64,000 bases of DNA from Calliphora vicina (Eukaryota > Arthropoda > Insecta > Diptera > Calliphoridae). How positions within the stretch are numbered: position 1 is the stretch's first letter; the number at the start of each line of letters is the position of its first letter. Below are positions 1 to 10,509 of the stretch, in pieces. A program made the translations under genes and the position numbers. The DNA is taken from assembly GCF_958450345.1 (NCBI RefSeq), contig NC_088781.1:71001240-71065239 (forward strand), written 5' to 3'. The notes under the pieces were generated by a model. It was not told where the DNA came from. It did no database searches and saw nothing but the letters and a program-made list of their open reading frames with translations.

Positions 1-1036
1 TCATTAGGAATGGTACCTTTTGTTTTTACTTAATTAACCAACCTGAAAACATTAAATATATCTGAAAGAAGTTGGAATTTACAAGAAACTACTTCTTTAT
101 ACTTTTTCTTTGATAGAACTTTTAAATTCTTCAAATCAGTGTACATAGGAATGAATTAGAAAAAGGGCTTACATTTCCTAAACCCATAAAAACCTAAATT
201 TTTTAAAATATGTCCACTAATGGAAGTGAAACAAGAATGGCTATATTTTCAAAATTGATTGATTGATTGGTGATATTTTTTTTTGGTAGTGTGAGGGATA
301 CTACCCTTATTTAAAAATTATCATTTGAAGTATGTCCGCAGTTGTTATTACAATAAAATATATTGTATTAAAACGAAATAATTGAAAATATTTAATGAAT
401 TTGGTGAGTGAACTTTTTAACAACCGCGAAAAAAAATAATACCGTGGTTTTCAATAGTTATATCCCTAATGTACATGAAGAGAACAAAACACAACAAAAA
501 TTAAAATTGTTTTTTCATGAACAGAGTGACAAATGAATGAATATTTGGTACTCTGCTTTACTCCAATATTAAAGTAACATGGATAACAGAGCGGAATATA
601 TCGCTAGCTTAGTGAGAAAAAGTGATAAGTCCACTGTTTATAAAAGTTACGATTTGAATACAAGTGGAATGAAAGTATAAAATATACCGTTTGAAAAACA
701 TTCACAATTATATCGAAACAATTGTTTCACCAACTTTTTTTTAAGAATAACTTTTTTTATTTTTCTTCGGCACAGCTAACTACTTTTTAAGTTAATTCCC
801 ACTTCTGAATATGTCAGGATGGTCAATAAAAAAAGCTCTATTTTAATAATGGAAATTCACAAAGTTAACGTTTTTTAAAGTTTAGTATGTACAGAAATAG
901 ATGGGTTTGGTTAACAAATTACATATTTTATTCCCTGTTCACAATTTATCTTTACTGCTAAAATGTCACTACATTTTTACATAATAGTGCATAATTTTGG
1001 ATGAATTTATAAACATATAATTATTGGTTTTTGCAG
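1..1036 (+). other. Intron of Art8 (3' part), with dispersed repeat at 289-447
   Basis: No coding potential is seen. The stretch ends in a pyrimidine-rich tract and TTTTTGCAG acceptor at 1022-1036, followed by an in-frame methyltransferase exon, so it is read as the 3' part of an intron. Positions 289-447 recur in inverted orientation at 49816-49984 at clearly more than 80% identity by eye. Confidence 0.7.
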
Positions 1037-1795
1037 GTTATACACTCGAAGATTGAAGAATTTATTTTACCATCATCTGCAGAAAAAGTCGACATTATTG
1101 TTTCCGAATGGATGGGTTTCTACTTGTTACACGAGGGAATGCTTGATTCCGTATTATATGCCAGAGACAATTTTCTGAAATCAGATGGTTTAATGTTTCC
1201 TAGTGAAGCTACAATTTATGTAACGCCTTGTGAAGTGCCGAGACTCTTTGACGATTGGGAAGAGATTGATGGAGTACGGTTAACAACATTTGGAGCTATG
1301 TTAAGGCAACAGAAATCGTGTAAACCTGAAATTGCAGTAATTTCTCCAGAGGATTTACTACACAAAGGTGTAGCAATGCACTGGATGAATTTAATGGACG
1401 TAACTCGTAATGATCTTGATAGTATTGTTTTTCAAGATGTTATTCCCGTTAATAAGTCTGGGAAACATCAAGGTTTTTGCATATGGTTTGATTGTAGATT
1501 TCCTGCTGAATCTTATGAAGACTCAATTGTCTTATCTACTAGTCCAAGATCTCCCGCCACCCATTGGAAACAATGTGTTGTCGTCCTACCTGAAACAGCA
1601 TGTGAAGATTTGGAAGAAAATGCGCCAATATCATTTAAAATATCCATGAAACGCAATAGTGAAAATAATCGTAAATACGATTTAGAAGTTGAACTTATAG
1701 ATCCGAATGAGGTAGAGCATCCAGTGCCCTGTGAATGCCATTTAACCAAATGTATACTTATAAAAGCTCATTTAGAAACAATGGACACGTCATAA
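1037..1795 (+). CDS. Art8: Art8-like protein arginine N-methyltransferase, terminal exon (C-terminal 252 residues)
   Basis: Type I-like PRMTs transfer methyl groups from S-adenosylmethionine to arginine side chains. This exon holds the end of the catalytic core and the beta-barrel/dimerisation region. The double-E loop is intact: SEWMG at fragment residues 23-27 and HEGM at 32-35. The THW loop is at 175-177, and the protein ends in MDTS. The SAM-binding motif I lies upstream and must be in exons left of the window. The frame is open from the acceptor at 1036 to the TAA at 1793-1795, about 252 codons, consistent with the last two thirds of a ~340-residue family member. No frameshift or missing catalytic residue is visible. 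The Art8 symbol rests on remembered similarity to the Drosophila protein, especially the C-terminus; another insect PRMT paralogue is the alternative. The next gene, Nup154, is convergent and about 39.6 kb away. Confidence 0.85.
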   Translation, partial: VIHSKIEEFILPSSAEKVDIIVSEWMGFYLLHEGMLDSVLYARDNFLKSDGLMFPSEATIYVTPCEVPRLFDDWEEIDGVRLTTFGAMLRQQKSCKPEIAVISPEDLLHKGVAMHWMNLMDVTRNDLDSIVFQDVIPVNKSGKHQGFCIWFDCRFPAESYEDSIVLSTSPRSPATHWKQCVVVLPETACEDLEENAPISFKISMKRNSENNRKYDLEVELIDPNEVEHPVPCECHLTKCILIKAHLETMDTS

Positions 1796-1800
1796 ATAAA
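1795..1800 (+). promoter_or_regulatory. Poly(A) signal AATAAA overlapping the Art8 stop codon
   Basis: AATAAA begins on the last base of the TAA stop. An A-rich run at about 1816-1825 could be the cleavage region, so the 3' UTR may be only about 20-30 nt. A second AATAAA was not found within the next 100 bases. Confidence 0.5.
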
Positions 1801-1895
1801 TGTTAAAGTTTTATAAAAAAAAATAGAATCTTTTTCTTTGGAAATACCCATGAAATAGTTTTAATGTTCAAAGACATCGATAATCAGATTCACTT

Positions 1896-1967
1896 CTACG
1901 ACTGTTTCTTACTAGATTAAAGATAAAATGCAAACTGTTTCTTTAATCTAGTACGAAACTGTCGTAG
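1896..1967. repeat. Imperfect 28-nt inverted repeat downstream of Art8
   Basis: Arms 1896-1923 and 1940-1967 pair at 26 of 28 positions around a 16-nt loop. It could be a small foldback element or a transcript hairpin. The rest of 1801-2302 shows nothing else recognisable. Confidence 0.55.
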
Positions 1968-2310
1968 GCGTATGACGGTTACGCCAACCACGTAAGGGTG
2001 AATATTTATTTTATTTTAACTTTCCCTTACTCGCAACTGATCTAGTTGATACAGGCAACATTTTTTTTATTTACATTTTTTTTAAACACCCTAAGCTATT
2101 TTTTGATGAAAATATATTTATACTGCAATTTTAATTTTATTATTCTTTTAAATACTTTGAAGTTAATATTGTTTTGTTTTCGAAATAAAAAGTGAAGAGA
2201 TTATTTTCAAACGCGCCTTTATTTTATTGATATCAATTTGATACATTGTGACTAGTCTCGATTGAAAATGATTGCGACTAACGGAGGGTTAAAATAAACA
2301 TACATATACC

Positions 2311-2768
2311 CAAGGTCTATTAATAAGGTCTGTGCAACTAAACAGCTGATAATTATTTGTCCCTTTGTGTTTACATACTGTGTTTGTCAAAATTTGTTTA
2401 CATTTTTAGAGCGCCATTGTATTTTTTTCAAATTTGTTTACTTTTCTAACGTTTCGTGACAAAATTGAAAACTGAAAAAATAAATTAAAAACTTAAAAAA
2501 ATAAGAAAAAGTGTCGTGAACAAACGGAAAAAATAAATTAAAAACATAAAAAAATTAATAAAAAATGCGTTAATGCTCTTCAATAGTTCTTTAATTTCAT
2601 ATATCTAAAAAAATAAATGTATGTTGTTGAAAATAAAATTATATTATGTATGTTTGTTTTGGTAATGTTTTTGACAAGTTCAGTATAGTTTTACACAAAC
2701 AAAATGCCTGTTTTTCTTTTTGTTTTTGAATTGTTGTAGAGTTGCACAGACCTTATTAATAGACCTTG
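2311..2768. mobile_element. hAT-type MITE, TIR CAAGGTCTATTAATAAGGTC, TSD CATATACC
   Basis: The ends are 28-bp inverted repeats and both flanks are the 8-bp duplication CATATACC (2303-2310, 2769-2776). It has no ORF. A CAGCTG hexamer sits about 32 bp inside the left end, and a TTGTTTTTG/TTGTTGTAG-type segment is near the right end. Both are shared with the MITEs at 6116, 8076, 10876 and 39892. Confidence 0.9.
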
Positions 2769-2813
2769 CATATACCCCTATATTCCTAAACAAATTTTTG
2801 AATTTAAACAATA

Positions 2814-3603
2814 GCGGTATTCGCAATGTAGAGTACTTGGCCTGGTAATGTAGTAAAAGAGCACAATATTAAAAAACTAAAAACGAAATGCATTAGTGCC
2901 ATTTTTTGAGATCGTATTTAAATATGAATTATTTTTAAGTTCTATTTAAATACGAAAATGAGTTTCTCAGTGCTTTTTTAAATGATACTTAAATGGCCAA
3001 CGTTGGCCATTTTTCATAAACTACCATATGTTTTTGACAGCTGACTTTTGTTGTTTGGTTTTTGTTTCACTCTATTGTAGTGAAAAAAAAAACCAAACAA
3101 CAGCGTCTTGCTAAAAACAGTGTCTTGCAAAAATTCCGATACAGGATAATTGGAGCTTCTTTTGTGCATTTTCTTACCAATAAATTTATTGTTTAATAAA
3201 CTTTTATTTCTTACCCCCATTTTCTCAATCTCTGGTTATTTTTTATCGTGACGATAAACTGACAGTTCTCATACAAAAAAAATGTTAATTGGAGGTTTAT
3301 CGTTACGAAAAACGATAACCAGATATTGAGAAAATGGGGGTTATAGTTTTAAGCAAAACTATCGATAAATTTTTGATATTTAGTAGTGCTACCATACTTT
3401 TATCTTATTTAAATAAGAAAAAATTATATAGCTCTGAAAAACTCAAACTGTATTTAAATACCACTTAAATTTAAGTAAAAATTAACTAAATACGTATTTA
3501 AATACGAAGTCAAAAACTGGGCATTAAAGAAATTGAAATGTTTGTCATTAAATAGCTTTTCTTCTTTTTTACTTGGACAAGTACTCTACATTGTGAATAC
3601 CGC
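2814..3603. mobile_element. Long-TIR MITE with TA target duplication
   Basis: The termini GCGGTATTCRCAATGTAGAG and their inverse are flanked by TA at 2812-2813 and 3604-3605. Weaker inverted similarity extends about 150 bp inward. A second, inner inverted repeat (arms about 3212-3258 and 3295-3342) contains CCCCCATTTTCTCAAT. There is no coding capacity. The TA duplication suggests the Tc1/mariner superfamily; this is inference. Confidence 0.75.
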
Positions 3604-3605
3604 TA

Positions 3606-4349
3606 ATGTTTTAAATCAAAATTTCCATTCAAAATTTGATTTTAAAACGTTGTTAAAATTTGTTTATGAATTAGGCCTATAGTATTTAGAGTTCGAAAAC
3701 ATAATTTCGAACTTAGAAAAGCATTCTTGAAAAGTATGCTTTTTCTTATTTTATAAGTTTTTAGAAAAAATAAATTTGTTGCTGAATCTTGCATAATATG
3801 AATATTTCGCTCTTCGACTATAATTTCATTTTGAGTTTTTTTTCCACCACGATACATCGAATATAGATTGTAGGCGCCAAAGCATATACAATGCATTTTG
3901 TCCAATATTTTTTTACGTAAGTATAATTATAAAATTTTTAGTAAAACAAGTGGTAAAAATTAACTTGATTTTAAAATTTTGAAAAAAATAATTATAAAAA
4001 ATTGCTAAAAAAAACTATAACAACCTTGCATTACCATCATTTAATATTAATACAAACAAATTTAAGGACATTCAAATTCAAAAGCATAAACATTTTATCC
4101 AAAAAACGCCATGTTCCTATTAGAGTGCCGAATTAATTTTGATGGCTAGTTTTGAATTGGATTTTATTGAAATAAAACTAAAATGTTAGACATTGAAGTA
4201 AGCAAGTCTGTGTTACCTGATCCATGGAAGGTAACATCATATATTTGATGCTACCCAAACTAACACATGTGGACATTTATGACTATTGCAACCTCCAAAA
4301 GTTAATTTTATGATGCAAATATAATAAGGAGAAACCAATCCAATAAACA
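3606..4349. other. AT-rich intergenic DNA, nothing recognised
   Basis: I see no convincing ORF, RNA gene or terminal repeats in this stretch. Confidence 0.5.
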
Positions 4350-4353
4350 ATAT

Positions 4354-4947
4354 TGTTACGAAATTGTACTTGAATTCAAATATAACGATTTTAAGGGCTG
4401 ATTTAAAAGTAGCATAATGCTTTCAAATAACAGTGCTGTAATAGCAAACTGTAACATATCTGTGGGCATTATTAAATAAAAGCTTTCAGTTGATTTGATC
4501 GTAAGTTGGCAACGCTGTATTCGAATTCGAATATTCAGTTAAAGAACATTGTAGAAAGTATGGCGTATGTATTAGTAAGATCTAGAATATTCGAATTTTG
4601 ACAGTTAAAGAGCAATCTAGAATGCAGATGGCAGTGTTATAAATAGTGGCAGAGGTTGCAGTAGTGAGTCAGTTTATCAGAGACGCTATTTGAATAAACA
4701 TCAACTGAGTGCCTTAAAGTGTGCTGTATTTTTCAAGTGAATTCGTATGCATTATAAAGTGTCTGTATTTCTGAGAATTTATAAACGTGTATAAAAAAAA
4801 CATTGAGTGACTATTTAATTCTGTTGTTTAAATAAATAAAGAGTTGTTACGATTTTCAAACTACTAAACGGCTTTTATTTGCAACCAAAAGTATCCGGTT
4901 TATTTAAAGGAAATAAACCAGCGTTTTGAAAAGGTTAAAACGTAACA
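4354..4947 (+). mobile_element. Solo LTR of a Ty3/gypsy-like retrotransposon, TSD ATAT
   Basis: The 594-bp unit begins TGTTACG and ends CGTAACA, with ATAT duplicated on both sides (4350-4353, 4948-4951). It matches the 5' LTR of the element at 36932-37521 and the inverted solo LTR at 24733-25321 along most of its length. With no internal region, it is best explained by LTR-LTR recombination. Confidence 0.9.
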
Positions 4948-4951
4948 ATAT

Positions 4952-6107
4952 ATTATTTACAAAAATAAGTTAAGCGCCTACGCTTTTCGAAGCAGGTCCT
5001 TTATGCTAAAAATAGTGCAGTCGTATGATATGGAAGGTCAATTAACGTAATTTTAATTTATTCGAGTCTGATAGACAGATCTAGTTACTCAAGCCGTCTC
5101 GTTAGAGATATTCCCTTAAATAATAAATTAAAATATTAAAAAATTGATATACATAGCTTAGTAGTAACGTAAGCTGAAGATAGGATTCTATGAAATAGGA
5201 ACAGTGTCAAATTTAATATTATTTATAGTTGTCTTCCTCTGTGTTGGAATTCATTTACTTACTAAAATAAATGGATATTTGAATATGATTTCCAGGGTGA
5301 ATTCATGAATGAACACTTAAATTTATGCATTCATAATAAATTGTCATGAATGAAATTTGCAAATGTTTTGTTTTACGTTCCCATTTGAAAATGAGTAGCT
5401 AAGAATTTTTTGACTTTTCAGCATACATAAATAAATACACTAGTTTTTTTATTTAGAGCAGTAATGCGCAGCCCATAGCACAATTGTGCAGAATCAAATC
5501 ACACGTATTCTTATGCTCTTACATTTTAGTCTAGCTTGAGAACTCAAACAAGCAGTTTGTGTATCGTTTTTTTTATCGCACAATTTAAGAATCAGCGTTG
5601 CCAGTGAAAAAAAAAAATGTCCCAACTTTTGAAGATGTATGATGAACAATATGAGATTTTACATTTTTAATTGGGGAAAAGAGACGAAAGTTTACTGGCA
5701 ACACCGATTCGTGGTGAGAGCGGAGAGAGTGTATAACTAATACAATCGTAAAATGCAATAGTATAGGTTGCCTTTCCCTGGATTAAAGGCTTAGATAGTT
5801 TGTACGTTCCGTTCCGAATCAGCTGTTTTGTTTTTAGCATAGGGAAAGTTGTGTATGTCGTTAGTTTTTCTGTAACGTTGCCGTTCTGTTGCGGATGAAT
5901 CTGTTGAAAACAGAATTTTGTCCGCAACGTTAAGTGACGGCTAAAACAGCTGATATCATATATACACAAAAATGCCAACAATATGAAAGCAGTGGTGCCA
6001 ACATTTTTGAAAGGGAAATATTTATTATTAACAAAAGAATAAAAATAATAATATTAATAATATTTTCAAAAAAACATTGAAATTTAATAAAATAAATTTC
6101 TTTTAAT
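4952..6107. other. Intergenic stretch with two short inverted repeats
   Basis: No gene is seen. Positions 5593-5706 are bounded by CAGCGTTGCCAGT and a near inverse (GTTGCCAGTAAA inverted), suggesting a small MITE related at its tip to the hAT at 8384, but no target duplication was found. Positions 5888-5928 form a two-part hairpin, GTTGCGGA with TCCGCAAC outside and TCTGTT with AACAGA inside. Confidence 0.5.
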
Positions 6108-6115
6108 GTATGTAG

Positions 6116-7180
6116 CAGGGCACACTTAGAAAGGTGACTGCGATGAAACAGCTGATTATTTTTATACCCTTCAGCTTCGTGAGAAGGGTATATATAAGTT
6201 TGTCATTCCGTTTGTAATTTCTACATTTTTCATTTCCGACCCTATAAAGTATATATATTCTGGATCCTTATAGATAGCGGAGTCGATTAAGCCATGTCCG
6301 TCTGTCTGTCTGTCCGTCTGTCTGTCTGTTGAAATCAATTTTCTGAAGGCCCCAGATATCTCCGGGATCCAAATCTTCAACAATTCTGTCAGACATACTT
6401 TCGAGAATTTTGCTATTTAAAATCAGCAAAATCCGTCCATAAATAACGGAGATATGAGCAAAAATCCGAGACAACCTCTGAAAATTTCATCAAAAAACAC
6501 AATGTATTGCATGCTTTGACAAAAAAGCAACAAAACGTATGTTTTTGGATGTGCATGCTTTGCGTATTTTGTTTTTTTTTTTTGTGTTTTGTTTCTTTTG
6601 GCGTTGTTGTTGTTTTTTATACAACTAAACGTTTGTTTGGTTGTGTGTTGGTTTTTTTGACAAAACAGCAACAAATCGTATGTTTGGATGTGCATGCCTT
6701 GCGTATTTTGTTTTTCTTTTGTGTTTTGTTTCTTTTGGCGTTGTTGTTTTTTATACAATTAAACGTATGTTTGGATGTGTGTTGGTTTCATTGGCTTGCG
6801 TATTTTGTTTTTGTTTTTTCTTTTGGTATTTTGTTTCGTTTGGCGTTGTTGTTTTTTATGTTCTTGATAAATTTAGGATGCTGTACGCTGAAAGTGGGCA
6901 ATGTACATACATATATACTAATTATAAAAATAATAATGCATCCACAACAAAGGTGAAGGGTATATAAGATTCGGCATAGCCGAATATAGCACTCTTACTT
7001 GTTTTTATTCAGTTTGAATTGTCAATTCACTTGTGGTTATTGTGGCGAAAAATACAACAAACCCAAAAGCAAAAACAACAACAGGCAACTTTGACAGTTC
7101 ACCTACTTTTTAACAAAAACAAAGTACCTGTTGTTTTTGTATTGTTGTAGTGATGCAGTCACCTTTATAAGTGTGCCCTG
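6116..7180. mobile_element. hAT-type MITE, TIR CAGGGCACACTTAKAAAGGT, TSD GTATGTAG, with DINE-1 nested inside
   Basis: The inverted ends are flanked by the 8-bp duplication GTATGTAG (6108-6115, 7181-7188). Removing the DINE-1 copy at 6161-7001 leaves about 220 bp. The right half (7002-7180) holds the GTGGCGAAAAATACAAC / AACAACAGGCAACTTTGACA core shared with the MITEs at 8076 and 10876, although the TIRs differ. Confidence 0.9.
6161..7001 (+). mobile_element. DINE-1/INE-1-like (Helentron-associated) element, copy A
   Basis: The head TTTATACCCTTC is followed by a short hairpin (TATACCCTT/AAGGGTATA), then TTTCCGACCCTATAAAG, a GAGTCGAT-GCCATGTCCGTCTGT block and a short GTCT/GTCC microsatellite (6297-6329). 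The tail has a hairpin ATTCGGC-ATA-GCCGAAT and ends CTCTTACTTG. GGTGAAGGGTAT near the 3' end mirrors the 5' ATACCCTTC, the subterminal inverted repeats expected of HINE/DINE-1 elements. The GTTTTGTTTCTTTTGGCGTTGTTG-like repeats at 6540-6870 are degenerate tandem copies of about 115-130 bp. There is no true ORF. Confidence 0.9.
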
Positions 7181-7188
7181 GTATGTAG

Positions 7189-8067
7189 TATGTATGTAAA
7201 AAAATTAGTTTAAATTAAATCATTAACAAAAAATATATGTATGTATTTATAAAAATGTTCACAATAATATGTTGAAGGTCTAAATACAAAAAACACTAAA
7301 AATAGTAACAAAATCACCAAGATGGTTTTTTGGTTATTATTTTAAAAACAGCTGATACGATCTTACGGAAAAACTAACTACAATATAACAGCATTCAGAA
7401 CGGCACAGAACAGAAACGTTACAGAACGCAAAGACTAATGGAGCCTTAAAAGTTGTTTATTTCTCTACAATGCGTGTGCACACGTACGTAAGAGAAGAGT
7501 AAATGAAAAACGCGGCGCCCATGTTTTGCCTTTCCCTGTTGTAGGTGCACTGAATAAAATAAAGAATTGAATGTGTTGATGAGAGTAAGTGTATTGGTGA
7601 GAGGATTTATTTTTGCGAACCTCTGATTTAAAGCAGTGATGTTCAAAAATAAAAATGAAGATATTTGCTGAGAGAGCTACCCAGCAAACATAATGTCAAA
7701 CACTTAAAATAACAACAAAATGAAGAAAGTTTAAATTTAGAATTTTTGTCAAATAAAACCAATTTATTAAATGAATATAATTTAAATTTTAAGGAAATGA
7801 AAGAATATACATTATACGGCCGAAATAATCTCAAATTTTTTATTTATTTTTAACTTTGTTTTTTTTTGTGTTCAATTGTAATTGAAACGCGTGTGTTTGC
7901 TATGCTTCATCCAAAAACCAACCAACAACAATGCTTATTGAATTTCTGAAAAAATGAGACATTTATTACTCTCTTTAAAAGAGCGTAACAAATGTGTTTA
8001 AATTTTTTAAACAATTGTTGTATGGGATGAACATCACTGATTTAAAGTACATATACGTATGTGAATA
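7189..8067. other. Intergenic DNA, nothing firmly recognised
   Basis: No gene is seen. The segment around 7338-7452 (CAGCTGATACG to GCCTTAAAAG) resembles, inverted, the segment at about 5780-5890. It could be a remnant terminus of another MITE, but no target duplication was found. Confidence 0.4.
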
Positions 8068-8075
8068 GTGAGAAG

Positions 8076-8304
8076 CAAAGTAAATTAATAAAGTAGCGAC
8101 AGTACTACAACAAATACAACATTTACAAAAACAACAAGCAATTTTGTTTTTGGTTTAAGGTCTGAGCTGTCAAAGTTGCCTGTTGTTGTTTTTGCTTTTG
8201 GGCATGTTGTGTTTTTCAACAACCACAATTGAATTGACAGTTCAGACTGAATAAAAAAAAAATAGTCAGCTGTTCTACTGAGTCTACTTTATTAATTTAC
8301 TTTG
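8076..8304. mobile_element. hAT-type MITE, TIR CAAAGTAAATTAATAAAGTA, TSD GTGAGAAG
   Basis: This 229-bp element has 21-bp inverted ends and the 8-bp duplication GTGAGAAG (8068-8075, 8305-8312). It is the simple, single-copy form, in inverse orientation, of the unit expanded at 10876-12348. CAGCTG lies about 40 bp from the right end. Confidence 0.92.
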
Positions 8305-8870
8305 GTGAGAAGTAAAAAATGTCCAATGTTCAAAATTAAGAACATTGGACTCATTTAATTTGGTTTGTTTTATTTGTTAGTATCAGCGTTGCCACTCATA
8401 AAATATTTTTCCTACCAAATTTCAGATTAAAAACTACCAAAACATACCAAAACCTACCAAATTTTAAATATTTGTGAAATGCTATTTGGATTCCTTTCAA
8501 AATTAATAGTTAAATTAAAATTATATAATTGCTGCTATATCATTACCCTGAGGATGAATATTATTTAATTACACTACAATCATAATTATGTCACATCTAA
8601 AAATTGTGTGTGAATCGTTTTATAATTGACCATAAGCCCCATATAAGGCCCATTTCTAAAACTTATTTTAAGGAGCATAAAAATCCTAAAAGTGTTGGTA
8701 CCTATGCCGACAAAATTCAACACAAATAAGTTTAATGGCGATCGGTACATAATTGGTAATAGCTGCCCACTTCTGAAAATCACTCACGAAAATAAATTAT
8801 TGAAATTTTAAAAGAAAAATGCTTTTGCTCACTACTTATTACTTCTTTTAACATGACTACACACAATTTA

Positions 8871-10509
8871 CACTTGGCCGCATAAGTTTGCATACAAGAA
8901 CGAAAATTAAAAGTTACTCAAATTTTGGATATAAAAATAAACGCTACTCATTTGAAATTTTTTATATAAAACTCTTAAATATTAAAGAACACAACTGCAT
9001 TGTAAAATGCATATTTAAGAATCAACAAAACATATAAGAATTCAATTCATAAAAAAATTCAATTCCGCATGTAGGCAAAAGTTTGCGTATATAAAAAAAA
9101 ATGAAATATTACTGATTTTTATAAATTAAACTGTATTTTAATAATTAGTTAGAAATCACCGACGACCAAGAACATCATGAAGGCGTTTTGTAATTGAGGA
9201 AACCAATTTTTCGGTGTATTTGGAACTAATATTTCTCCATTCCTCAGTTAATACTGTTTGAAGCATTTCATTTAATGTTATTACATGGTTTCGTATTTTT
9301 CACTCCAGCAAATCCCATAAATGTTCTATGGGATTTAGGTCTATTGACTGCGGAAAAGTTTCCAATTATTTTTGTTTTATTAAACAACTACCAAAGCCTT
9401 GTGTTGTGTGTAGTATGCTTTGGGTCATTGTCTTGCAGGAATATATAATCATCTTCAATGCCCAATTTGCTAACACTTTCGGTAAGATTTTTCATTAGAA
9501 TGTCTAAATAGACCTTATGATCCATTGTCGATGGAATAAATTCTAAATTTCCCACGCCTTCACTTGTCATGTACCCCCGTTCCATCACTGCACCACCACC
9601 ATGCTTAACTGTTAGTATTAAATTTTTGGGACTAAGCACTGTACAAGGCTTTCTCCAAACAAACTGACGGTCTTTTATGCCAAATATGCAGTACTTGCAT
9701 TCATCCGTGAACAGAACATTTTTCCAGAACTCTGGAGGCATATTTATGTGTTCTTTAGTGAAAGCAATTCGTTTTTGTCTATTAACTATCAAAACTGGCG
9801 GCTTTTTCCGTGCTACATGGCTTCTATAGTTGGCCTTTTTCAAAATTCTGAGCACAGTGTCTTTGGGCACATGTTTATTAAATTGTGAATTTAAGTTTTC
9901 AGCCATTTTCAGCCATACAGTAAATCTGGGGTTTTTCTTCACAGATTGCATTATAATCCTTTTTTCGCGTTCAGTTAATTTTGTTGGACGACCAGAACGA
10001 GGCTTTGGGACAAAAATTCCAGTATTTTTAAAATTGTTTATCACTCTCTGGATGGAGGAGTGAGTACGTTTAACTACTTGATCGATTTCGCGCAAAGTTT
10101 TCCCTTGTTTCCGCAAATGTATAATAATTTTACGTTCAGCTACATGAATTAATTTTCTGTTTGCCATTTCTTGAAATTATTCCAATTTGAAACAAAGAAT
10201 TTCAAAAATAAATTTTATTATGAGTTTGAAACAAAAACTGCAGTATTGTAGTATCACACAATAACAAAAACAGTTACAAATTACCTTTAATTTTTATGTA
10301 CGCTTACTTTTGCATACACGAAAAGTTTTTATACCATTGTTTTTAAGCTGTTAATTATAACCAAACTTTGCAAATGCAAAAAGAAAATACCTATCGCAAT
10401 TTTCAAATGTTTATCTATACATACAAATGATTACCGTTGTTACTTACGACTAAAATAGCCTGTTAAAATATATAAAGTAGTTTGTACGCAAACTTATTTT
10501 TGAAATATT
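8871..10509 (-). mobile_element. Tc1-type transposon with IR/DR-like ends
   Basis: Putative transposase-binding direct repeats of the form AAGTTTGCRTAYA occur twice at each end: 8882-8897 and 9077-9092 on the left, and inverted at 10297-10311 and 10482-10497 on the right. Spacing is about 195 bp on both sides. This is the IR/DR arrangement of some Tc1 elements such as Minos and Sleeping Beauty. TA dinucleotides at 8869-8870 and 10510-10511 are plausible target duplications; the exact ends are inferred. Confidence 0.75.
9156..10167 (-). pseudogene. Tc1/mariner transposase, broken (DD34E type)
   Basis: Tc1 transposases cut and rejoin DNA at TA sites. The frame starts at 10167 (MANRKLIHVAERK) with a paired HTH region over about residues 1-110, including the GRPTKL linker (GRPR-like AT-hook position). 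The first two catalytic aspartates are in DECKY and DNDPKHT. The main frame stops at 9388, just after the second aspartate. The remaining C-terminus (LNPIEHLWDLL with the catalytic glutamate, to the end at 9156) is in another frame and also has an in-frame TGA. At least one frameshift and one stop make it inactive. It sits inside the IR/DR ends of the same element. Confidence 0.9.

Noticed and set aside
6507..6967. Hydrophobic frames rich in Phe, Leu and Val (also at 21871-22131 and 36202-36682)
   Set aside because: These are T/G-rich DINE-1 body repeats read through; the same frames recur in all DINE-1 copies and have no start context or domain.
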